NCBI GenBank assembly: GCA_022701365.1
Contig: JAKUHH010000090.1
Coordinates: 687,024 to 751,023, forward strand
Source of the DNA: Mycocentrospora acerina
Lineage: Eukaryota; Ascomycota; Dothideomycetes; Pleosporales
Direction of reading: 5' to 3'
DNA length: 64,000 bases
Each line of letters starts with the position of its first letter. Position 1 is the stretch's first letter. The notes under the pieces were generated by a model. It was given only the letters and a program-made list of their open reading frames with translations. It was not told the DNA's origin and did no database searches. Shown here in pieces: positions 55,371 to 64,000 of this stretch. Position numbers and translations under genes: made by a program.

Positions 55371-58287
55371 ATGCCGCGCTCGTCGAGATATAGCATTGCC
55401 CCGGCCGTGCACGAGTCGCCCATCAAGTATGTCGACATCTTCTACACACCCCACGCACCCCATACACACGCTCTGCACACTCTTTCCCACACACGCTATG
55501 CACACTCTTTCCCATATATGCCCTATACGCATACTCTATAAACACCCTGCACAGTCTCCACATTGCACACTAAACATCTATTCTGCACACCCTACACCCA
55601 CATACACATACTAGCACACTCTCTACATATCCCATACATACTCCATACGCATACTCTGCACACAATCTGCACACACTCTGCCCATATACACACACATATA
55701 TATATACACTCTTATATATACACACACACATAAATACACACACACATATATGTATACGCATATATATAAATGTACACGCATATATATACACACATATACA
55801 CCCCTCTAACCACCCCCCAGAGTCCCCCTCAACGATGACCGCCAAGAAAAGGCAAAGCGACGCCATGCCCAACGCCGCTCCATGGGCGTCTCTGGCACCC
55901 CCGGCCGAGGGCGAGCATCGCTTGCACCTGGCCAGCTCAACCCTCACACGCCGCTACACGATGACGACGCCATGCCAGACGTTGCTGGAACCGCAGTCAC
56001 CCCCATGACCCGCGTCATGCCGCTGCTGGCCAACTTTGAGGAGTGGATGAAGATGGCCACGGACAACGTATGTCCATCGCACTCGCACACGCCGCGCCCG
56101 GTGCTGGCATGCATCCAGGCCACGCTGACTGTGCGCAGAAAATAAACGCAAACAACTCATGGAACTTTGCCCTCATTGACTACTTCCACGAAATGTCCCT
56201 GCTCAAGGAGGGCGACACGGTCAACTTCCAAAAGGCCAGCTGCACCCTCGACGGCTGCGTCAAAATCTACACCAGCCGCGTGGACAGCGTTGCCACAGAC
56301 ACGGGCAAGCTGCTCAGTGGTCTCGCCGAGAACGCAAATAAGAAGCGCCGGGGCGGTGTCGACGACGATGAAGATGGCGACGACGACGATGGCGAAGAAG
56401 GCGAGGACGGCCAGAAGAAGCGCAAGAAGAGAGCCGCACGCTCGGCTGGAGCCACCCTTGTTTCCGACTTTGAGCAGCTGCAGAACAAGAAGATGGAGCT
56501 CGAGTTCTCTGTAGACCCCTTGTTCAAAAAAGCTTCGGCCGACTTCGACGAGGGCGGTGCCAAGGGGCTGCTGCTCAACCACCTCTCCATCGATTCTCAC
56601 GGGAGAATTGTCTTCGACAGCAGCGACGATGCAAACGACGCAACTGCCGACGACGCGCGAGCCACGCCAGCCCCAGAGGGTACACCAGCCCCAGGCGACG
56701 ACGATGACGACGACGCTCCACATCAAGTCGACGTTGACATTGCTGGACTCGCGACCAAGTACTTCCCGGATCTTGCACTCTTGGACGAACAGGACGTATG
56801 CCCTTCCATGAAGACATTCGATTTGGGCGACACAAATGGCTCCATGGACCTGCCTTTCCTCAAAGCCCCTGAAGACTGGCGACAGGACGGAAACAACAAT
56901 GGCGATGGCGACGACGAAGAAGCAGGAAACCGCTCGGGCATGTTTCTCGACGAAGCAAATGCAATGGGTTTTGATGACGACGACGACGACGATATTCACA
57001 TGGGCGGCTTTGATCTGCCTCCCGAGACTGGTTTTGGTGAAGGCGGGGAGGTTTGGGCACGGGAAGCTGCTCGAGACCCGCAGGCTAGGGTTCACATTAT
57101 CGGTCTTGAGGGAGACGACGAGGCTGAAGAACTCGGTGAGAATGCAGGAGCTGAGGATGCCCAGTACGACCTCTCCATGAATCATGGACGTGGTCAAGAG
57201 CAGGAGAACATATTGAGCTATTTCGATCAGGCACTAAAGAAGAACTGGGCTGGCCCAGAACACTGGCGAATTCAACGTGTCAAGGACGCTGGCAAGGCAG
57301 CGCCCGTGACAAAACGCAAAGAGAAGGAGCCTTTTGAAATTGACTTTGCAGCTCCAATGTCCCAGCCCACGGCGGACATGCTGTACACAGCCGCCACTTC
57401 AAACTCTACAATATCCCTACCACGAGCTCAGTGGACGTCCAAGACTCGGAACCTACTGCCCGAGGACCGCCACTTCAATTCGCGGCAACTCTTGCGCTTG
57501 TTCCTCAAGCCCAAAAATCGCATCGAGGCCCGGAAAACAGGCCGTCGAGCACAGCCACAGCCCACCGAGCCGGCAAATGGCCAAGTCGATGAAGCCTACT
57601 GGGCAAACCAAAATCAAGACGCGCCGGCCGAAGAGGAAGGCGCAGCCCAAGGCAACTACGATGCCGACTTCTTCCAGGACGATGGTTTGCCCTTTGCTGG
57701 TGGCGGCATGGATGACGACGACAGCTTTGCGGACGCGCGCGACCACTTTTCGCCACCACCCACCCAAGACATTCCTGGACTTGCGCGGCCAATGGAAGAC
57801 GACGTGGTGCCTAGTTCTCAAGCAGACGCCTTTGGTGCACAGCTGGTTACTCAGAGCAGGAGATTCCGACCAGAGTACGTCCAGTATGCTCGCGTGGCAA
57901 AGAAGGTCGACGTCAAGCGATTGAAAGACGAGCTATGGCGTGGGATTGGGTTTGAAGAGGTATGTTCCTTTGCCCAACGTTGAGCATATATGTTAAATCT
58001 TGTTCACATCTAACACGTTCCAGATTACCGCACCACCCCAATCCACATCGCCCAATGACCCTGCCACCAAAGCAGTCGATGGCTCCCTCACCTTCACCCA
58101 AGTCGTCAACAATCTGCAAACCGTGTATCCAGAAAAGGCAATGTCGGACATCTCGACCAGTTACTGCTTCATCTGCCTCCTGCATTTGGCAAACGAAAAG
58201 GGTCTGGTCATTGACAATCAAGAAGGCCTGGAGAACCTGACTATTCGGCGAGACTTTTCTGCAGATCTGAGCGTTGGGGGAGATTAA
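55371..58287 (+). CDS. BRN1: Condensin complex subunit 2 (CAP-H/Barren kleisin)
   Basis: Kleisin subunit bridging the Smc2-Smc4 ATPase heads of condensin, needed for mitotic chromosome compaction. Exons 55371-55426, 55821-56067, 56139-57959 and 58024-58287 give 795 residues (yeast Brn1 is 754). The N-terminal Smc-binding block is conserved: VPLNDDRQEK, then FEEWMKMATDNKINANNSWNF across intron 2, then LIDYFHEMS and NFQKASCTLDGCVKIYTSRVD. The middle is acidic, with several poly-Asp runs and a KKRKKR patch. The C-terminal winged-helix kleisin part runs YARVAKKVDVKRLKDELW joined to ITAPP, then YPEKAMSDISTSYCFICLLHLANE. Intron 1 is 394 nt, far longer than others here, and filled with CA/TA repeats. 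Exon 1 encodes only 18 full codons and ends at SPIK, a plausible but less certain start. Confidence 0.94.
55440..55802. repeat. CA/TA-rich degenerate repeats in BRN1 intron 1
   Basis: The first part is a diverged array of units resembling CATACTCTGCACAC. The last 115 bp (about 55685-55802) is alternating CA/TA, the reverse-complement type of the tract at 54945-55056. Confidence 0.85.
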
Positions 58288-58805
58288 TCAGCATCTGATC
58301 ATGTCTAATGATCCAGGGGGCGTTTTGGGATCATGGTAATGATCATGATGATCATGATGATGATTATGGTGATGACAATACAGAATTCGCGGGATTGAGC
58401 GTCTAGCTGGTCTTCGAATGACAATTGCTCGGTATGGCTCATAAATGAGTGCGCATCAAGAGCAGAGACTTTGACCATGAAGCTTGTCGTGACAAATGCA
58501 ATCACATGAATTAGGCACCATGAACTCCCAGAGCTTCTACTCTGAACTCACTTCCTTACCTCTTGTATACCTTTGTTAACAACACAGCAGTGCGAGAAAC
58601 GGTAAAGTGAAACCCCATTTGCATTGGTATACGCTTGAATCACGTTCGCAACGCAGTTTAGCCCCTACGTACCCTACGTCCTGTATAACGCCATGCATGT
58701 CCTGAGAAACCCAATCCAAATCAAAACAACTTGCGCTGCTCCCTAGTGTAGATACTCTTTTCCGCGTACCACTGTTTCCAGTAGATACCAAGTCGGCGCG
58801 ACAGC
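58288..58805. other. Convergent intergenic region
   Basis: Between the BRN1 and YSY6 3' ends. A GATCATGAT-rich imperfect repeat lies at about 58330-58375. No gene recognised. Confidence 0.5.
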
Positions 58806-59259
58806 TCAGAAGAACATCCTCAAGAGCTCAAAGACTAGCCCACCGCAGAGAACAAAGCCAAGGATGACTAAGAGAAAGACAGTCAGCAAACTCTATCTTT
58901 TCTTGAAATTGGACACGTTTTCCCCCCCTTTCCCAAAGAGTGCGAGGGAATAGAATGGAGAGCAAGAACAAGAATAAGGACATGAATATGACTTTGTACA
59001 TACCAACCCAGAACCTGCTAATAGGGCTCTTCTGCGGCTCGCGCTTGACCTTGATAATCTGCTCCGGGCGGCCCATCTTGGCCTCCTGCGCTTTGGCGAA
59101 GCGCATGTTCGCCTGGCGTTGTTGTGGGGTTTGCGCCTATTGAAGCTACAGATTAGTGTGTGTTCTCTTTTTTTTATATTTTCTAGCAGCGACGCTTGGG
59201 TTGGAGGGGTGGAGAGACTTGTCGTCAGGGTCCAAGGGGAGCGGGTTGTCGCGTACCAT
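58806..59259 (-). CDS. YSY6: Stress-associated ER protein, RAMP4/SERP1 family
   Basis: Small tail-anchored ER protein associated with the Sec61 translocon, thought to stabilise newly made membrane proteins under stress. Exons are 59259-59257, 59136-59004 and 58867-58806, giving 65 residues. Reconstruction reads MAQTPQQRQANMRFAK, then KMGRPEQIIKVKREPQKSP, then SRFWV joined to ILGFVLCGGLVFELLRMFF, a single C-terminal membrane anchor as expected of the family. The two introns are 120 and 135 nt, each larger than most here. The first coding exon contributes only the ATG, which is immediately followed by a GTACGC donor. If the splice is wrong, translation could begin at the Met of NMRFAK. It is divergent to the 59732 gene. 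Confidence 0.88.
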
Positions 59260-59731
59260 GTTGTTGCTGTAGTACTAGTAGTAGTAGATGTCTCCTTGGG
59301 AGTGAGGAGAAACCCAATCGAATAAAAAGTGCCAATACAACGACGGGTGGAAAGAGGACGAGAGAGAAGAGAAGTGAAACGGCGACGGGGAAAAAATAAA
59401 GGAGCGTTGGAAAGAGTCGAGGGTACGAGCGGATGCGAGAATCGGATTCGGGGGAGTGCAAGGTGTTCGTTTGGACAGAGGAGGTGGTGCACGGACGGGT
59501 ACGCTAGGGAAATGATGCGGAGTTGCGCTCGGAGGTTTGCCCTTTCTCTCTCTCTCTTGCCCGAGTCGCAAGCAAGACGCCCTCTTCTTCTTCTTCTTTT
59601 TATATACATTTCCACGCTACAACCCTAATTCCATACGTTTCCTCTCTATTGTATTAGGCTGAACAGTCACGGAGAAATATCTGATTAGAGGGGAAAAAAA
59701 GAACGGCAGAGAAACGGGCGCCTAAGACACG
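59260..59731. promoter_or_regulatory. Divergent promoter region, YSY6 / small membrane protein
   Basis: 472 bp between divergent starts; contains CT and CTT repeats at about 59537-59600. No gene supported. Confidence 0.55.
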
Positions 59732-60404
59732 ATGAATCATGTTAAGGCGGCAACGTCCACCGTGTCAAGACGAACCATTGTGCACAGAGTAGGACAACTG
59801 TCAACAAGACCAAGAACAGGAGCAGCAACACGGACATATGCGACCGAGCGAGAAGCCCAATTCGCGCCGGCACACCCTCCAGCATCGCCACCGAATCCAA
59901 ATACAACCCCGCCGCCAAAGGAGCCATCCAAGTCGGTACGTCATACACTCTACCTCTATCAGCCCACCCCTATCAGCCCACCTCTATCAGCCCACCTCTA
60001 TCAACCCCTCCCCCTTTTTTCAATCCTCAAAACTCACGTTCAAACCACAGGGTGCATTCTACAAATCCTTCGGGAGCCCCATGCTGAAATGCTTCCTGGG
60101 CGCTTTGTTCACCTACCAACTCGCATACTACGGCTGGATGAAACTCGAGGCTATTGAGGAAAAGTACGACAAGAAGATGGAGATACGCGACTTGCAGCAC
60201 GAGCTCGGTGATGCGCTGCGCCAACAGAAGCTATCTGCTCAGCAGACAATCGACGGAGCGGTCGAAGCGGTCGGAGAGGTTAGGGATCGCGTCGTCACGG
60301 GCGTTGGGGAGGCTGTTGACAGTGTGAGGGAAGGCGCCGAGGAAGCCACAAAGGCTACCGGTGCTGTGGGGAGAGTGGCAAAGGGAGGGTGGTGGCCGTG
60401 GTGA
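59732..60404 (+). CDS. Small probable mitochondrial membrane protein
   Basis: I do not recognise this family. Exons 59732-59935 and 60051-60404 with a 115-nt intron give 185 residues. The first 40 residues lack acidic residues and are rich in Arg, Ser and Thr (MNHVKAATSTVSRRTIVHRV...), like a mitochondrial presequence. A Pro-rich linker ends at KEPSKS. The second exon begins GAFYKSFGSPMLKCFLGALF with a hydrophobic segment through TYQLAYYGWM, then a charged helix (EAIEEKYDKKMEIRDL...). An amphipathic repeat-like tail (VGEVRDRVVTGVGEAVDSV...) resembles LEA/apolipoprotein-type 11-mers. It ends GGWWPW. The intron contains four copies of a CTCTATCAGCCCAC-like unit. Confidence 0.75.
59950..60006. 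repeat. 14-15-bp minisatellite in intron
   Basis: About four tandem copies of CTCTATCAGCCCAC (one copy CCCTATCAGCCCAC) inside the intron of the small membrane-protein gene. Confidence 0.85.
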
Positions 60405-60652
60405 TGGAGAAGACAACATGCTCACTCTATCTCGATTCGCAAACAATACCCGTCTCTGTCTGTATACATACAAGCGATACGCGCTCAGGAAGATACCCCA
60501 CGAAACCACAACACACGATGTAATTCGACAACAGTATGCGAATCCCCTTGATCATAGCCCATTCATTGGTCTAGTCTGAAGCCCACTCCTCGCGTCTCCA
60601 AAAAAAACATTACACCATTCCACAGAGACCGCGGAACGAGCAAAAAAGAATA
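60405..60652. other. 3' flank of small membrane-protein gene, with tRNA-like fragment
   Basis: At 60608-60621 the minus strand repeats the first part of a tRNA-Gln 5' end (GGAATGGTGTAATG), suggesting a truncated copy of the adjacent tRNA. Nothing else recognised. Confidence 0.5.
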
Positions 60653-60723
60653 GGTCGAACCCAGAATCGAACAGGGATTTCCAGAATCAGAATCTGAAGT
60701 GCTAACCATTACACCATTCAACC
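60653..60723 (-). tRNA. tRNA-Gln (anticodon CTG)
   Basis: 71 nt on the minus strand. The acceptor GGTTGAA pairs with TTCGACC (one G-U). The D-arm GGTGTAATGGTTAGC matches the A box. Anticodon stem TCAGA/TCTGG encloses loop TTCTGAT, so the anticodon is CTG. The T arm is CCCTG-TTCGATT-CTGGG with one mismatch and matches the B box. A T6 Pol III terminator lies a few bases downstream. No intron. Confidence 0.9.
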
Positions 60724-60982
60724 GATTGATTTTTTGATGAAGGGAGCTGGGTCCCGCAGGTATATATTTTGCTACAAAGTGCTGTTGTGATGCACTTTGC
60801 TGAATCGCGGTGGGGCATTGTGTGTGGGGCACGTTTGGCGACAGACATGAAGCTGCTCTAAAAAAAAATAGGTACCGGTACGGCGGCGGGGTGGGGCGCG
60901 TACAAACTCGCAAAACCCCTAATAAATCTTCAGTTGAGATTCGGGCTCATGCTTCAATTGTTCTGCTCAACCGAAAAACTCG
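60724..60982. other. Gap between tRNA-Gln and the Zn2Cys6 gene
   Basis: 5' flank of the minus-strand tRNA and 3' flank of the transcription-factor gene. No gene recognised. Confidence 0.5.
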
Positions 60983-63525
60983 TCAGAAACAAGCGACTCC
61001 CATGGCTTCCCGGTATCCCAAACGCGCTGCATCAGCGACCGCGCCTTGTGAACCTGTCCAAGAGTCAGCATTTTGTGTGGAGAAAACAGCCTTGTCAAGG
61101 GACCATACATGTGTCATTCCGAACCCTTCAATTCCTCTCAGGCGGTCCATAATCTTCTCTCTTTGGTCGGGATTCTGTGCGTCGCATCCGGCTGCAAACA
61201 TGGGGAACAGCAAACATACTTCCGCGGTGGAACCTTTGCGCAGGCGGTCCAAGAGTGCGACAATCATTTGCACCGCGCTCTGGACCTCGGGATCTGTCGC
61301 TGGTCGTCCCAGTACGCGCCGGTGCAGATGGATCAAGCCGGCCCAGTGAAACATTTGATTCGTAGCGGAGATCTCGGTGGTGTTCCATTCGCCTTCGCTC
61401 TCAAACGACATGCCCCCGTGGTGATGACATTCCTTGTGGACGTGCTTGTCCGATAGTCCCTCTTCTAGTTGTTGCCGTATGTGCTCTGCTTGCTCCACGA
61501 TATCTGGGCTTGGTCGCCAGTCCGCGCGCACATCTCCGTTTTCATCTATACGATGCGGTTCGCACTGCTTGGCGAGTTCGCTGACGTGGGCTAAGCTACT
61601 GACACAGCGATTGGTGAAGCCCATCAGGCAATCAATCTCAAAGTCTTCCTCGGTGGGTTCTATTCCGTTGGACCAGTAGAAGGATCCAAGATGGCACTCG
61701 CTCTTGCTTCCGCTGAGAGAGCCGACAACGTCGAGATAGGCATACCATCGCGACAAAAAGTACGCAACATGGTCGTGGCGGTCTATACTTTGTGGTCCAC
61801 CCCGTGCAACAATCATCTGCCGGGCCATGGTGAGATGCGATTGCCACGAGATTGGCACTTCGAACGAATTCGACGAAATGATTTCCAGCGAAGCCATCAT
61901 GATGACAGTCGCAAGTGTGCTATTTGATATTTGGCGCGGGGTTTCTGCAAGCGTTTGGCGAAGTCGGGGAAACACGTCTTGAACCCAGACTGCAATTCGA
62001 TTCGCGGGCTCGGGATGTTGGAGTATTTTAGCACGGTGTGAAGCGCTGTAGGCCAGGAGTAGGTTCATGATGTTTTCGTCGCGAACGGCCACTATTGGAG
62101 ACGTCAGTAAGAGTGTGGAAACCATCTTCTAGCCATACATACTCTCTGGCAAGATTTTTCGGAACGGGTTCTTTTCGCAATCGTGTGGAACAAGGACGGG
62201 TGCTGTATGGTTGAGGAAGTGGTGGAAATATAGTAGGTTCATGGGGTTTTCCGTGAGGAGAGACGGTAGAGGCTCCAAAGACTTTGGAATCTTGATTGGC
62301 ACTACCTTTGCGTAGTATCCGTTCTTCTCGAGTATCTTATTGCTTATTTGTGGTTGATGCGGATTTCGTCTCCTGTCAAATCCCACACTCTTGCTCGGTG
62401 GGCTAAAGATGGCAATGGCAGAAAAGTCGTCATTGTTTGGAGTGTCAAGATCCGGTAAACCACGGTCATACCCATACGTAGTCGATGTGGAGTCGGCGAT
62501 TGGATATCGTCTTCCATGGTCGGCCTCCCCGCCATCGTTTTGCGGATCATCTCCAGGTGGCCCGTTGATAAGTGACTGCACGGATAGCCTGTGTAATTCA
62601 AGAGGCGGATGGGTCTGCGGCTCAGGCGCAAACTGATTTGCCGACTCGTCCATGCCAACTGATGAGGTTGGTGTCAACGGCATTGGTACGAAGGGACTAT
62701 AGGGTGTGGGCGGACCTGTATTTGGAGAATACGCGTCTGACATTGCCGAATCCACTGATGGAGTATATTTGTGACGCTTATGCAAGGGTTCGACCGACCC
62801 TTGAGGTGGTAGCATGGCCGGCAATACTGTAGAGACTTCTGCGGTAACGGATGTCGATCCAAGGCTCCCATAATTGGAGAAATCAAAACCAGAGACGGCC
62901 GGTGACGGGTATTCGAATGTGTTTCGGAATGGGGCTTGGATATAAGGTGCTGATGTAGGAAGTTCTCTGGTTCCATAGGTATATCGATCTTGCTCAGTAA
63001 ACTCTGTATTGCTAACAATTGAACGTGAGGGCGACTGGCTGAGTCGAACCAACTCTGGATCGATTACGAGTGCTCTTGATCCGGAAGGGGCTTCATATGA
63101 GGACAAACCCAGATCACGTTTTGTGCCTCTCACCACCACTGATTCTGGTGTCGTGGAATACAGTGGAAACACATTCTCGTCAAATGATATTGTCGTTTGA
63201 TACGGGCTGCCTGCTGTACTCGATGCTGTAGAACCATTGTCGCTTCTTTCCCTCTTCGTCCGCCCTCCCCAATTAAGTCTGATGCTATAGTCGCATGTTT
63301 CCCCTTGCCGCTCGCAATTTGCACAGAAGGGCTTCTCTTCTCCACTGTCTAATGGTCAACTCAGGCCAAACCCTTGGTTCGAGGAATTACCATTTCACCT
63401 TGCGCGCCTTGCAAGGCCTAGAAAGTAATCAGGTAAACTTCCAAAGCAAGATACATGCTACATTACCAGCAGCCGTTGCGTGATCTCCGTTTTGGTTCAA
63501 CTCCGGGTTTCTTGGGTCGGGGCAT
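60983..63525 (-). CDS. Zn2Cys6 (GAL4-type) transcription factor
   Basis: Fungal-specific DNA-binding regulator. Exons 63525-63467, 63417-63391, 63344-62143 and 62091-60983 give 798 residues. Residues 19-46 carry a complete binuclear zinc cluster, CxxC-x6-C-x6-CxxC-x6-C, preceded by a basic stretch (KRRSR) and followed by DYSIRLNWGGR. The middle (60-420) is Ser/Pro/Thr-rich and disordered, with a KRHK patch. The C-terminal half is helical and hydrophobic (NLLYFHHFLNHTAPVLVP, ENIMNLLLAYSASHRAK, WQSHLTMARQMI) and fits the fungal transcription-factor domain of the Fungal_trans_2 type. The cluster itself is assembled from three exons, the middle one 27 nt. The target pathway is unknown, and no metabolic cluster lies beside it in this window. 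Confidence 0.9.
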
Positions 63526-64000
63526 GGTACGTCAGTGGGTCCACGGGCGAGGGCTTGATGCGGAATAGGCGGATCTTCATCGGGGAGCGATCATGCGACA
63601 GTAAGTCCGATGTGAGATCTTAAGCGCAAGTGGTTTGTCGTTCTGCACGCAGAGCTGAGGCCTCAAGCAGAGTTGTCTCGTGGATGTCAAAGAAGTGGGG
63701 GTCGATTAAAGTTCCGAATGCTACGCTAAGCTCAACGGTTGCAGAACGCCATACCATGACTTGGCGCATGAATGAATCGAAAAGTCGATGGAGAAGAATT
63801 TTGGAAGTTGGTGCAGCGACGCCAGAAAGACGCCGGGCAATCCATCATGCGGCATCGCTAGGTCATGATAGTCGACGATAAGGCCTCCGCATTCGCACCG
63901 AACACCAATCACCACCCTGGCGCGCCCTCCCAACATGTGGGGCAACGGCGATCTGGATGGTGGAGAACTTTGTCCAACAACCTCGGGCAAAACACAGGTC
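63526..64000. other. Upstream region of the Zn2Cys6 gene
   Basis: Promoter side of the transcription factor, up to the window edge. No gene supported; short open frames show no family signature. Confidence 0.5.

Noticed and set aside
56157..57197. A 346-codon open frame on the minus strand opposite BRN1
   Set aside because: It is an antisense shadow: the plus strand encodes conserved condensin motifs, and the antisense product is Val/Ala-rich without a known domain.
59950..60006. Regularly spaced short repeats as a CRISPR-like array
   Set aside because: Units are contiguous, not separated by unique spacers, lie in an intron of a eukaryotic gene, and there are no cas genes.
60983..64000. Secondary-metabolite cluster around the Zn2Cys6 regulator
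   Set aside because: No synthase, P450, transporter or oxidoreductase lies beside it within the window.

Overview
The window reads as nuclear DNA of a filamentous ascomycete. Most genes carry one to five short spliceosomal introns (about 45-135 nt) with GT...AG ends and CTAAC/CTGAC-type branch sites. The proteins are clearly fungal orthologues: a Zn2Cys6 regulator, lumazine synthase, Set1, Ecm29 and Gdb1. Base composition, gene density and gene families suggest Pezizomycotina, perhaps Dothideomycetes, but that rank is inference. I rebuilt exon structures by hand from splice signals, frame continuity and family conservation, so junctions are predictions.

Layout: 1-802, end of GFA1 (hexosamine synthesis); 1417-2280, RIB4 (riboflavin); 3561-7501, SET1 (H3K4 methylation); 8701-10877, an unrecognised protein with two UBA-like repeats and an unresolved reading frame; 11579-13216 (-), a UBA-UAS-UBX Cdc48-adaptor-like protein; 14102-19494, ECM29 (proteasome adaptor); 19956-20724 (-), a small membrane protein; 20725-23371, an AT-rich gene-poor block with a tRNA(Tyr)-like gene; 23372-25974 (-), a GH3 beta-glucosidase; 26739-27985, an AIG1/FAR-17a-like membrane protein; 28649-30146 (-), a zinc-finger protein; 30794-32031 (-), the Rab geranylgeranyltransferase beta subunit; 33732-35871, a RhoGAP; 36692-41426, glycogen debranching enzyme; 42760-44381 (-), an SMP plus two-C2 lipid-transfer-type protein; 46050-49408 (-), a proline-rich coiled-coil protein with a ubiquitin-like domain, interrupted by a probable assembly artefact; 51573-54704 (-), a Na+/Ca2+ exchanger; 55371-58287, condensin subunit BRN1/CAP-H; 58806-59259 (-), YSY6/RAMP4; 59732-60404, a small probable mitochondrial membrane protein; 60653-60723 (-), tRNA-Gln(CTG); 60983-63525 (-), a Zn2Cys6 transcription factor.

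Most genes are unrelated housekeeping functions. The one functional neighbourhood is 8.7-19.5 kb, where a UBA-like protein, a UBX adaptor and ECM29 lie side by side, the last two sharing a divergent promoter. I found no secondary-metabolite cluster, CRISPR array, intact transposon or virus-derived gene, and nothing I can defend as a wholly new system. The most interesting signals are the UBA-like protein with its conflicting frames, inverted TA/TG tracts bracketing BRN1 exon 1, several microexons (one carrying the core of a zinc cluster), an in-frame stop-free intron in the UBX gene, and an identical 182-bp duplication around a single N.
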